15,288 nt of DNA, from the NCBI GenBank assembly GCA_946615495.1, contig CAMOHY010000023.1:1-15288 (forward strand), given 5' to 3'. This DNA is from an uncultured Clostridia bacterium (GTDB taxonomy: Bacteria > Bacillota > Clostridia > Christensenellales > Aristaeellaceae). Under the pieces are notes generated by a model, which worked only from the letters and a program-made list of their open reading frames with translations, was not told the DNA's origin and searched no databases. The position numbers and the translations under genes were made by a program. Of the stretch, positions 7,495 through 14,195 are shown one piece after another. Within the stretch, counting starts at the first letter, position 1, and each line of letters begins with the position of its first letter.

Positions 7495-7547
7495 GCGCCG
7501 CATTTTTTTCAGTTTCATTTCCGTTGTATTAAATTTTCCAATTTCTG

Positions 7548-7576
7548 TTGACTTTGCGCTGAATATAGCCTATATA
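7548..7576 (+). promoter_or_regulatory. Promoter of the lipocalin-like gene
   Basis: -35 TTGACT (7548-7553, 5/6), a 17-base spacer, and -10 TATATA (7571-7576, 4/6). The surroundings are notably AT-rich compared with the window. Predicted start is near 7583, about 42 bases before the ATG. A T-run at 7503-7509 just after the FtsH-like stop may help separate the two units, but I find only a 4-bp stem before it and do not call a terminator there. Confidence 0.65.
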
Positions 7577-7624
7577 TCAGAAGGAAGAATTTCGTACCAG
7601 GACAATAGAAAGAGGTGCACGGAA

Positions 7625-8392
7625 ATGAAACGGAAAATAATGTGCCTGTTGGCTTTGCTCTGCTGCCTGCTGCTTGCCGCGCCCGCTCTGGGCGAAACGA
7701 ACGCCTACGTGGGCGACTGGGAAATGACGGGCGTCTATATTCTGGGAGTGTACTTTGAGTCGGATGAATTCAGCGAGTTGACGGGAACGGATTTCAAGGT
7801 GTATATCCAGATTAAGGAAAACGGCGAAATCAATATAAGCTCGGAAGGCATGGATGGCGTAGAGGACAGCACAGGCGCCTGGACGGCGGATGAAAACGGG
7901 ATGCTGTATTTGGACGGCGTTCCCGCGCCTTTCCTGTCAGTGGATCCGGAAACGGACACGCTGGTGCTGGAGTTGAACGACACAGAGCTGGACGGCGCCC
8001 TTGTTTTTGAAAAAAAGCAGCCTGCGCCCACCGCGGCGCCTACGGCCCAGCCCACGGCAGAGCCCACCGCCGAGCCTACCCCGGCGCCTACCGCCGCGCC
8101 CGAAACGCCCTCTCCGGAGAAGGCCCGCTACAGCTTTTCCGGCGTATCCTACACCGGCAAGGCGGTGCAGGGCAGCCTGATTCAGGAGGGAAGCGCCAAG
8201 GCGAAGGGATTGCATGTGCGCGTTACCTTCTACATCGCGGGCAATTATTATATGGGCACCGTGGGCGAAGTGGACAGCCAGGGATATTTTGAGGTGGACG
8301 GCGTCGGCCCCATCCAGTATATCACCGTCGTGGCCGTGGAGGAAGGAAGCGGCGCCGTGCTGGACGCGGAGGAAATTTTCGTAACCGAATAA
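7625..8392 (+). CDS. Secreted two-domain protein: lipocalin-like N-domain, Pro/Thr linker, beta-rich C-domain
   Basis: 255 residues. A Sec signal peptide (1-23) ends ALG|E; its cysteines are in the hydrophobic core and do not form a lipobox. Residues 28-130 follow the pattern of clostridial lipocalin-like secreted domains: Y-V-G-D-W-E-M-T at the start, a strand pair around K-E-N-G-E-I-N-I-S, T-G-A-W-T-A-D-E-N-G-M-L, then T-L-V-L-E-L and L-V-F-E-K at the end. A Pro/Thr/Ala linker (133-164) separates a C-terminal domain (167-255) rich in beta strands, which looks Fn3- or FxLYD-like. No catalytic residues are evident; binding or a wall-associated role is inference. GAGGTG (7612-7617) stands seven bases before the ATG. 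It has its own promoter and a strong terminator, so it is a single-gene unit placed just before the three-gene secreted cluster. Confidence 0.75.
   Translation: MKRKIMCLLALLCCLLLAAPALGETNAYVGDWEMTGVYILGVYFESDEFSELTGTDFKVYIQIKENGEINISSEGMDGVEDSTGAWTADENGMLYLDGVPAPFLSVDPETDTLVLELNDTELDGALVFEKKQPAPTAAPTAQPTAEPTAEPTPAPTAAPETPSPEKARYSFSGVSYTGKAVQGSLIQEGSAKAKGLHVRVTFYIAGNYYMGTVGEVDSQGYFEVDGVGPIQYITVVAVEEGSGAVLDAEEIFVTE
8021..8116 (+). repeat. Degenerate Pro-Thr-Ala codon repeat (protein linker)
   Basis: The codons for residues 133-164 of the secreted protein repeat a four-residue unit x-P-T-A or x-P-T-E with varied third bases, for example QPTAEPTAEPTPAPTAAP. It encodes an extended flexible spacer between two folded domains. 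Such tracts can change length by slippage between strains. Confidence 0.8.
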
Positions 8393-8415
8393 AGCAAACG
8401 CATTTTCCGCTTTTT

Positions 8416-8446
8416 GCCCGCAGGGGAAACCCCGGCGGGCATTTTC
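8416..8446 (+). terminator. Rho-independent terminator after the lipocalin-like gene
   Basis: GCCCGC (8416-8421) pairs with GCGGGC (8435-8440) and GGGG (8423-8426) with CCCC (8430-8433), separated by one A/G mismatch and closed by an AAA loop. ATTTTC follows directly, and a second T-run lies at 8453-8458. The hairpin begins 24 bases after the stop codon. Confidence 0.8.
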
Positions 8447-8490
8447 GCGCCCTTTTTTCTCGCCGGACGGCAAAAGGCCCCTTCCGCCTC

Positions 8491-8519
8491 TTTTCATTTT
8501 GTAAAATCTGCGGTATAAT
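8491..8519 (+). promoter_or_regulatory. Promoter of the secreted-protein operon
   Basis: -35 TTTTCA (8491-8496, 4/6), a 17-base spacer, and a perfect -10 TATAAT (8514-8519). Predicted start is near 8526. It lies after the preceding terminator and would drive the genes at 8678 and 10150. Confidence 0.72.
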
Positions 8520-8525
8520 AATAAA

Positions 8526-8677
8526 GAAAGCTGCCGCAGGCAAATTATCTGGCCTACCGGCTTCCGAAGGGTCAGGCGGCGGGCGTTCAATAAAAAAAGG
8601 AAAATTTCCAATTTCATTGCAAGAAATTGATTAGGCTCATCGTCTTATGGTTAGGGAGCCGAAAGGAAGTGAAATCC
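8526..8677 (+). promoter_or_regulatory. Long 5' leader with possible structure
   Basis: About 150 bases lie between the predicted transcription start and the ATG. The 5' half is GC-rich and can pair, for example GCCGC near 8533 with GCGGC near 8575. The 3' half is AT-rich with a hairpin AATTTC (8610-8615)/GAAATT (8623-8628) and a second stem GGCTC (8634-8638)/GAGCC (8656-8660) ending directly before the ribosome binding site. I could not match it to a known riboswitch. It may control translation of the first secreted protein. Confidence 0.4.
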
Positions 8678-10153
8678 ATGCGCGGATTTTGGAAAAGGAT
8701 AGGAGCCGTTCTGTGCGCCCTGGCGCTGTGCGCGCCAAGCGCCGCGGCGCTGGCGGAGTTTTCTCCCCGCTGGGAAAAGCTTGAAAGCGGGGACGTGACG
8801 CTGGAGCTGGGCGGCAGCCTGGAGAGCTGGAGCAAGGTGAGCAAGCAATCCCTGGAAACGGTGAATGAATGGCTTTCAGGGCTTAAGCTGATTTTGTCCA
8901 CCGGGAAATCGCTGCGGGCGGAAGCGGTGATGAACGGCGAAAGCCTGTTTTCCGCCTCGGTGAGCCGGGGAGACGGCTATACGCTGACCACCTTCGCGCC
9001 CTCCGGCAATGCCTACCTGACCTCTCCCGAAGGCCAGGACGCGCTGGCCCTGCTTACCGGACGGGACCAGCCCGTGCCGGATGTGACCCGGCTGCCCGCG
9101 CTGTATGCCGCCGCCGCTCCGGGGCTGTATGCCGCCCTGGCGGACCACGCCGCGCCCAAAACGGTGAAGGAGCCCACATCCATTAAAAACGCCTCGGCCT
9201 CCGCGTCCTACGTGAACTATGTGTTCCGGGATGGAAAGCTGAACGAAGCGTGGGAGGATGTGCTCAACGCCGTTCTTCCCGCCCTCAAGCAGGCGCTGGC
9301 CGACAACCTTTCCCTGTACGCCGCCATGGAGGAAACGCTTTCTTCCCTGGTCTTTTCCGGGGAATGCCGGTTCAAGCGCTTCCTGGATAAGGAAGGCGGC
9401 GATATGGGCATGCAGTTTACCGGCCAGGCCGCGCGGGGAGAGGACAAGCGGAAGGTGACGCTGTTTGGCGGCTACACCAAGGATAAGGGCGGCTATGTGT
9501 CCATGACCCTGGCCGGCGTTGGGAGCAAAGACAGCTTAAAAGGCAGCCTGGGCTTCAAGCTGACCAGCAAAAATGGCCTGAACACCCTGGAAACGGACGG
9601 CAGCTATACCAAAACCAAGGACAAGGCAACCGTGGCCTATACGGTGAATGGGACGCTGAAAAACACCGTGAAAGAGGAAAACGAGCACTGGACCGGGAAA
9701 ATGACCCTGACGGCCACGGAAAACAAGGTAAAGACCACCTGGGTGCTTTCCCCGGATTTGACCTTTGATTCCAATGGCCTGGAGGGCGATATCCAGGTGC
9801 AGCAAAAGACCGGCTCCAAGGTAACGATGAAGGGCAGCGTGCACGCGGCGCTGACGGCGCTGAAGGCTTCCGCCGCTCCCGCCGCCCAAAGCGCCAAGGA
9901 CCTGCGGCCGCTCAGCAGCGCCCAGGCCAGGGCCGCCGTGGCCGCGGAGCTTGCGCCGCTGGCCGGCGCGGTGGCCAGGCTGGCGTCCAGCCTGCCGGAG
10001 GAGGAACGGACGCTTTTGCTGCATGAATTGCGCACCGACGAATGGATGAACGGGCCTGCCGTGCCCGCGCAGAATGAAGCTTACGGCCAGGAGCCCAATA
10101 CACCGGCAATTCCTGAGGACGGAAACTGGACCGTGGAGGAGGATGAACAATGA
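8678..10153 (+). CDS. Large secreted protein of unknown family (first of three)
   Basis: 491 residues from the ATG at 8678, which has GAAAGGAAGTGA upstream and starts a clear signal peptide (1-27, ending ALA|E). An in-frame TTG at 8627 would put 17 poorly fitting residues before it. I do not recognise the family. Residues 38-115 alternate strands and a helix: G-D-V-T-L-E-L-G, a helix, then M-N-G-E-S-L-F-S-A-S-V and G-D-G-Y-T-L-T-T. A helical part follows (about 178-225). Residues 226-390 are a series of amphipathic beta strands with many Lys/Thr/Gly residues (T-L-F-G-G-Y-T, Y-T-V-N-G-T-L), suggesting an open beta sheet as in LolA-like proteins. An Ala-rich helix (about 391-450) and an acidic, Pro-rich tail end the protein. 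Same general plan as the next two genes. Its stop overlaps the next start by ATGA. Role unknown; carrier or surface sensor are guesses. Confidence 0.75.
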   Translation: MRGFWKRIGAVLCALALCAPSAAALAEFSPRWEKLESGDVTLELGGSLESWSKVSKQSLETVNEWLSGLKLILSTGKSLRAEAVMNGESLFSASVSRGDGYTLTTFAPSGNAYLTSPEGQDALALLTGRDQPVPDVTRLPALYAAAAPGLYAALADHAAPKTVKEPTSIKNASASASYVNYVFRDGKLNEAWEDVLNAVLPALKQALADNLSLYAAMEETLSSLVFSGECRFKRFLDKEGGDMGMQFTGQAARGEDKRKVTLFGGYTKDKGGYVSMTLAGVGSKDSLKGSLGFKLTSKNGLNTLETDGSYTKTKDKATVAYTVNGTLKNTVKEENEHWTGKMTLTATENKVKTTWVLSPDLTFDSNGLEGDIQVQQKTGSKVTMKGSVHAALTALKASAAPAAQSAKDLRPLSSAQARAAVAAELAPLAGAVARLASSLPEEERTLLLHELRTDEWMNGPAVPAQNEAYGQEPNTPAIPEDGNWTVEEDEQ

Positions 10154-11673
10154 AACGATTGGCGGCGCTTTTGCTGGCCGCGCTGATGGCGCTGGCCGCC
10201 GTATCCGCTGTGGCGGAGGACTACACCCTGGAGGAAAAATTTTATCAGCAGGCTTTTAAGGAATCGGCCTACCGGGGCACCGTTACCCTGGCTGTCACCG
10301 GCGATTCCACCGCGCTCATGGGCGCGGCGGAGTGGGCGGCGCTTAAAAGCCTGGCCCCGCGGCTGAACCTTTCCCTGGAGCACGCCACCACGGCCAACAA
10401 GGATGAGGGCCAGGCGACCCTGACCCTGAGCGTGGACGGCCAGGCCAGCGCCCGGCATACCTATATGTATGACGATAAGCTGATCGCCTTCGGCGGCACG
10501 CTGCTGGGCGGCGACAACGTGTATTATTCCGCGGCCCGCACTTGGAACGTGGCGGAACTGATGGAAAGCGCTCTGAGGAGCGATAATGCCTGGCCGCCCA
10601 TGTGGCGGGTGGTGGCCGCGGTGGAGACCGCGCCCAAGGAATGGAAGGACCGCGCGGCGGACCGCATTGCCCAGTATGAAACCAAGCTGGGCCTGTGGCT
10701 GAACGGCTATGCCTCCTTCTCCACCGGCAGAGAAAACAACGTAGCCTATTCCGAACTGTCCTGCCGCATTCCCGCCCAGGCCGTGAAGGCGGAGATTAAG
10801 CAGCTGATGGTGGATTTCTATTCTGACAGCGAATTGCTCACCCTGCTTCGCGAGGTGGTTACGGCGCAGGAAGCGGCGGCTTACCTGCAGCCCGCCATGA
10901 TGAACAGTCTGTTTGCCATGCTGGATAATCTGGCCCTGGAGGGCGAAGTGAAGGTGGTGCGCCGCTATGACGCCGCCGGGTCCGCCCTGCTGGACAGCGT
11001 GGAACTGCCCTTTGCGAAAAACAGCGTTCTTTCTTTCCTGAATATCAGCGTTACCCCCGGCGAAGGCGGCCAGAGCTGGCGCTTCCAGGGCGCGCTGAAC
11101 GATGGGAAGGAATTTGACATATCCTGCCTGGGCAGCGAAGAAATGATTTATACCGGCGCGGTGGAAATTGTGCTGCCTGAGGAAGAAAAGGCCGGCTTTG
11201 TGGTCAGCGACGCCGCCGTGGGCCGCAGGACCATCGCCTTTGATTACAACCTGATGTGGGAGCCGGGGGAGGACGTGTACACTCTTTCCACCGACCGGTT
11301 CACCCGTGACATCAAGGGCTCCCTGCTCATCCGCCCCAAGTCCGGCAGCGAGCTTCCGGAGCAGTCCCTGACCCTGGAAGCGGCCATGTCCTCCGGCAGT
11401 TCCAAGCGCTCCGCCACCCAGCTCAACGGCAGCCTGACCTGGCGGGATATGGACAGCGGCGCTTCCATCAGCGCCGTGCTGACCAGCCGCACGGTGTCGC
11501 CCTTTGCCTATACTGCCCCTTCTTCCCTGAATGGCGCTATGCGGCTGGACCTGCTGGCGGGGGATGCCCTGAGCGCGGTGACCCAGAGCTGGACCCAGCG
11601 GGCCGTTTCCTATTTTTCCACTCTGCTGCTGGGCGTGAATTTTACCAATCTTTCCACCGTGGCGCCCCGGTAA
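10150..11673 (+). CDS. Large secreted protein of unknown family (second of three)
   Basis: 507 residues. A signal peptide (1-22) ends AVA|E. The start overlaps the previous stop (ATGA at 10150-10153) and has a strong GGAGGAGGA site (10135-10143) inside the upstream gene, so the two are probably translationally coupled and made in fixed ratio. Not recognised. The order of elements repeats that of the previous protein: Y-R-G-T-V-T-L-A-V, a helix, strands L-N-L-S-L and A-T-L-T-L-S-V-D-G, D-N-V-Y-Y-S, then a tyrosine-started strand and helix (A-Y-S-E-L-S-C-R-I-P-A-Q-A-V-K-A-E, 199-215), and a long beta-rich second half with G-A-V-E-I-V-L, G-S-L-L-I-R-P and G-S-L-T-W-R-D. It ends in an amphipathic helix (about 478-498). 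There are isolated cysteines only and no catalytic motif that I can name. No terminator is obvious after it. Confidence 0.75.
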   Translation: MKRLAALLLAALMALAAVSAVAEDYTLEEKFYQQAFKESAYRGTVTLAVTGDSTALMGAAEWAALKSLAPRLNLSLEHATTANKDEGQATLTLSVDGQASARHTYMYDDKLIAFGGTLLGGDNVYYSAARTWNVAELMESALRSDNAWPPMWRVVAAVETAPKEWKDRAADRIAQYETKLGLWLNGYASFSTGRENNVAYSELSCRIPAQAVKAEIKQLMVDFYSDSELLTLLREVVTAQEAAAYLQPAMMNSLFAMLDNLALEGEVKVVRRYDAAGSALLDSVELPFAKNSVLSFLNISVTPGEGGQSWRFQGALNDGKEFDISCLGSEEMIYTGAVEIVLPEEEKAGFVVSDAAVGRRTIAFDYNLMWEPGEDVYTLSTDRFTRDIKGSLLIRPKSGSELPEQSLTLEAAMSSGSSKRSATQLNGSLTWRDMDSGASISAVLTSRTVSPFAYTAPSSLNGAMRLDLLAGDALSAVTQSWTQRAVSYFSTLLLGVNFTNLSTVAPR

Positions 11674-11754
11674 CGCAGCTATTCATTTATTGCGCAAAAC
11701 CGCTCAAATGTCGGAAATCCGGGTTAAAAACCGCTATTTTATGGGGAAAGCGCA

Positions 11755-11783
11755 TTGCGGAAATTTAAAATTCATGGTATGAT
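11755..11783 (+). promoter_or_regulatory. Extended -10 promoter of the third secreted-protein gene
   Basis: -10 TATGAT (11778-11783, 5/6) preceded by TG-n (TGG, 11775-11777), with a weak -35 TTGCGG (11755-11760) at a 17-base spacer. Predicted start is near 11790. Upstream, AAAACCGCT occurs twice as a direct repeat (11696-11704 and 11727-11735), 31 bases apart, about three helical turns; it could bind a regulator. Confidence 0.68.
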
Positions 11784-11789
11784 ATATCC

Positions 11790-11888
11790 ATAAGCACAAT
11801 TTCTATGTGCACTTTGTCCGCCATAAAAGCGGCGGACTGAAAAGACCGGCGCATTCAAGCCGGATGATGTAGAAAGGGGTTATTTCAA
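11790..11888 (+). promoter_or_regulatory. Leader RNA with three successive hairpins
   Basis: The roughly 100-base leader contains three hairpins: GCACA/TGTGC (11794-11798 with 11806-11810, 7-base loop), GTCCGCC/GGCGGAC (11816-11822 with 11831-11837, 8-base loop) and CCGGC/GCCGG (11846-11850 with 11859-11863, 8-base loop). The AAAGGGG ribosome binding site follows at 11873-11879 and stays free. I see no U-tract, so it is not an attenuator of the usual kind. A stabilising 5' leader or an unknown regulatory RNA would fit; no known riboswitch class matched. Confidence 0.6.
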
Positions 11889-13220
11889 ATGAAAAAAATG
11901 CTTGCCCTGCTGATGGCGCTCATGATGGCGCTGGGCTGCTTCGGCGCCCTGGCCGAGGAAGAGGCGCCCGCCATGACGCTGCAGCTGCCCAACATGACCA
12001 TTACCGAAGAAGTTACCATCGATGCGGAAGCCGCGATGAGCCTGCTGCCCATGTTCGGCGTGGATGAAAGCATGCTGCCCATCGCCCAGGCCGTGATCGC
12101 TCTGGTGAACAACGCCACTGAACAGACGGTCATCGCCGGCAACGCCGCGCAGTACGAGCTATTCCTCAAGGGCGCGGAAGTGCTGAACGTGGTGTGCGGC
12201 CAGACGGAAAACGGCTTTGCTCTTGCCAGCAATCTGATTCCCAGCTACACCGTCACTGTGTCCAACGAGACCGTTCAGCAGCTGATGGAGCAGCTGACCA
12301 GCCAGCTCTCTCAGGGCGTTCCCGGCGTGGATATGAACCAGCTGATGGAAAAAATGACCGGCTATATCGGCCAGTTTGCCCAGGCCTGCACGAGCGCCGT
12401 TACCATGGGCGAACCCGAAAAGGGCGAATTTGTATTTGAAGAGCTGGATTACACCTTCAACACCAAGATGCCCGTCCACGTGGACACCGACGCCATCAAG
12501 GCCGCTCTCCAAACCCTGGTGGAGCAGATCAAGAATGATGAAACCTTCAATTCCCTGATTTCCGCCGCGGCCGCTTCCGGCGCGAACGTGGAAATTGCCG
12601 ATGAAACCACTATTACCCTTCCCGAAGTGGTGTGCAACGCCTACGCCAACACCGACGACGAGGGCAACAGCACCGACGGCGTGACCTACGTTATTACGGA
12701 AGTCGTCGTCCCCGAAACCGAAGAAAGCGAAAAAGTGAATGTGCTCGTCACCGGCGATTATGTGCAGGTCTCCGTGGAAGCGCCCGCGCAGGATATGAGC
12801 CTGAGCGTGCTGGTGGCTCCCACCGAAGCCGGCTATGCCGTGGATTGCGATTTGACCGCTCAGGGAATGTACGTTGGCGCCAAAATCGAATTGGCTAACG
12901 GCGAAAATATGAAGCTTGACGCGCAGCTGTTCTACATGAATCCTGAAAAGCCCCTCCTCACCGCTTCCACCGTGGTGATTCCGGGCGGCGAAGTGACGCT
13001 GGACCTTTCCGGCGAAGGCAAGGAAAATATCGACTTGGCGCAGCTCATGCAGGACGAAGACGGCACTTTGAAAAATAACCTGTTGATGGACGTGATGAGC
13101 AACGGCCTGAACGGCTTGATGGCCCGCGCCGCGGAGATCATGCCCGAAGAAGTGTCCACCCTCATTACCCTGCTGATGGGCGGCGGCCAGGAAGCCGTGG
13201 AAGCGCCTGCAGCCGAGTAA
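11889..13220 (+). CDS. Acidic secreted protein of unknown family (third of three)
   Basis: 443 residues, very acidic after a signal peptide (1-22) ending ALA|E. Not recognised. Two strands-plus-helix units are visible: Y-E-L-F-L-K-G-A-E-V-L, N-G-F-A-L-A-S and Y-T-V-T-V-S (89-125) followed by a Gln/Met-rich helix (126-170), then L-D-Y-T-F-N-T-K-M-P-V-H-V-D-T-D-A-I-K-A-A (186-206) and a further helix. These resemble in order and spacing the corresponding parts of the two preceding proteins. A beta-rich half (about 235-380) and a terminal helix (about 395-431) follow. Codon use is clean and biased, and the gene has a strong extended -10 promoter, structured leader and strong terminator, which together suggest high expression as an independent unit. 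Possibly an abundant extracellular or wall-zone protein; the function cannot be stated. Confidence 0.78.
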   Translation: MKKMLALLMALMMALGCFGALAEEEAPAMTLQLPNMTITEEVTIDAEAAMSLLPMFGVDESMLPIAQAVIALVNNATEQTVIAGNAAQYELFLKGAEVLNVVCGQTENGFALASNLIPSYTVTVSNETVQQLMEQLTSQLSQGVPGVDMNQLMEKMTGYIGQFAQACTSAVTMGEPEKGEFVFEELDYTFNTKMPVHVDTDAIKAALQTLVEQIKNDETFNSLISAAAASGANVEIADETTITLPEVVCNAYANTDDEGNSTDGVTYVITEVVVPETEESEKVNVLVTGDYVQVSVEAPAQDMSLSVLVAPTEAGYAVDCDLTAQGMYVGAKIELANGENMKLDAQLFYMNPEKPLLTASTVVIPGGEVTLDLSGEGKENIDLAQLMQDEDGTLKNNLLMDVMSNGLNGLMARAAEIMPEEVSTLITLLMGGGQEAVEAPAAE

Positions 13221-13246
13221 TCCTCATTCTCTGTATTGCATATCCT

Positions 13247-13279
13247 GTGCCGTCCGGATCAACCCGGACGGCGCTTTTT
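13247..13279 (+). terminator. Strong Rho-independent terminator
   Basis: GCCGTCCGG (13249-13257) pairs perfectly with CCGGACGGC (13264-13272) around a 6-base loop; G13247-C13274 and T13248-G13273 can extend the stem. TTTTT follows at 13275-13279. It closes the third secreted-protein gene and lies only 24 bases before the esterase start codon. Confidence 0.92.
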
Positions 13280-13302
13280 CAAGCAGAAGGGAGGAAAAGC
13301 AT

Positions 13303-14055
13303 ATGGAGGATTGTTCCTTGCCCCAGGCCCAGCCTTTTGATTTTCCGGAGGGGGACCACGGCATTTTGCTCATTCACGGCTTTACGGGCACGCCGGCGCA
13401 TATGCGGCTGGTGGGGGAAGGGCTGCGGGACCGGGGCTTTGCGGTGCGCGGCATCCTGCTGCCCGGCCACGGGGAAGTGCCCTCGGCCATGGCGGGCGTT
13501 ACCTGGCAGGATTGGCTGTTTGCCTGCCGGAAGGCCGCCCAGGAAATGCGGGAAAAATATGCCCGGTTCACCGTGGCGGGGCTTTCCATGGGCGGGTGCC
13601 TGGCGCTGATGCTGGCCGAGCAAATGGAGGTGGACGCCTGCGTGCCCATCGCCGCCCCGATGAAAAGCACCAACCGGCTCCGTCCGCTCTCGCCCGTTCT
13701 TTCTCTGGTGCAGCCCATGATTCATAAGCGGGTGGACGGCGTCCGGCCCGGCCTTTTGCAGGATTATGATATCGGCTACGACAGCTATCCCACCTCCAGC
13801 GTGCGGCACTTGAGCGTTATCATGAGCCGCTCCCGCCAGAATCTGCATTTGGTGCGGTGCCCCGTGCTGGCCGTCCAGTCCCACGGGGACAAAACCGTGA
13901 CGGCGGACAGCCCAAGCATCATTCTAAACGGCGTATCCAGCGTTGTGAAGGCTCAGCTTTGGCTGGACGAGGCGCCCCACGTGTGCACCGCGTCGCCGGA
14001 ATACCCCAAGATCGTGGAGGGCATGGCGGCGTTTTTAAGAAAGTGGGAAAAGTAA
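13303..14055 (+). CDS. Alpha/beta-hydrolase, Est30-type carboxylesterase or monoacylglycerol lipase
   Basis: 250 residues, cytoplasmic (no signal peptide). The likely reaction is hydrolysis of short- or medium-chain esters. The fold is complete: oxyanion-hole motif H25-G-F-T-G-T (25-30), nucleophile elbow G93-L-S95-M-G97, acid D196 in S-H-G-D-K and base H226 in A-P-H-V. A cap region (about 120-175) lies between strand 6 and the acid, with APMKST (118-123) typical of the Est30 group. GGAGG at 13290-13294 is eight bases before the ATG. The gene starts just after a strong terminator and I see no convincing promoter in between, so its expression may depend on incomplete termination or on a promoter that I missed. 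The physiological substrate is unknown; the family also includes lysophospholipases. Confidence 0.88.
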   Translation: MEDCSLPQAQPFDFPEGDHGILLIHGFTGTPAHMRLVGEGLRDRGFAVRGILLPGHGEVPSAMAGVTWQDWLFACRKAAQEMREKYARFTVAGLSMGGCLALMLAEQMEVDACVPIAAPMKSTNRLRPLSPVLSLVQPMIHKRVDGVRPGLLQDYDIGYDSYPTSSVRHLSVIMSRSRQNLHLVRCPVLAVQSHGDKTVTADSPSIILNGVSSVVKAQLWLDEAPHVCTASPEYPKIVEGMAAFLRKWEK

Positions 14056-14074
14056 AGGAGATTGGGAGTCATAG

Positions 14075-14117
14075 CGCTGCGGGGCAAAATAAAATGCCCA
14101 ATAAAGCGGGATTTTTT
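14075..14117 (+). terminator. Possible terminator after the esterase gene
   Basis: A two-part stem: outer CGCT (14075-14078)/AGCG (14105-14108) and inner GGGCA (14082-14086)/TGCCC (14095-14099) with an 8-base A-rich loop, followed by a T-run at 14112-14117. The internal loop and the small gap before the T-run make it a moderate candidate. It opens the 339-base gene-free stretch 14056-14394, which otherwise holds a promoter and the rimP leader. Confidence 0.5.
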
Positions 14118-14160
14118 CTTTTCAAATTGCCGAAACTTCGGATATTTCTTTGGAAAACGC

Positions 14161-14189
14161 TTGTATTTCCGGTGGTCCTATGGTATACT
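14161..14189 (+). promoter_or_regulatory. Promoter of the rimP-nusA operon
   Basis: -10 TATACT (14184-14189, 5/6) with an extended TG-n element (TGG, 14181-14183), a 17-base spacer, and a weak -35 TTGTAT (14161-14166). Predicted start is near 14196, leaving an unusually long leader before rimP. Confidence 0.68.
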
Positions 14190-14195
14190 AAATTC

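Noticed and set aside
7478..7509. Terminator after the FtsH-like gene
   Set aside because: There is a good T-run (7503-7509), but only a 4-bp GCGG/CCGC stem with a large loop precedes it.
6325..7518. Minus-strand open frame opposite the FtsH-like gene
   Set aside because: Antisense shadow with no recognisable domain and no start signals.
8526..8600. Possible c-di-GMP-I riboswitch
   Set aside because: Only isolated pieces resemble the aptamer. The first hairpin with its GAAA tetraloop and the GACGCAAAGCC core are absent, so I do not name a class.
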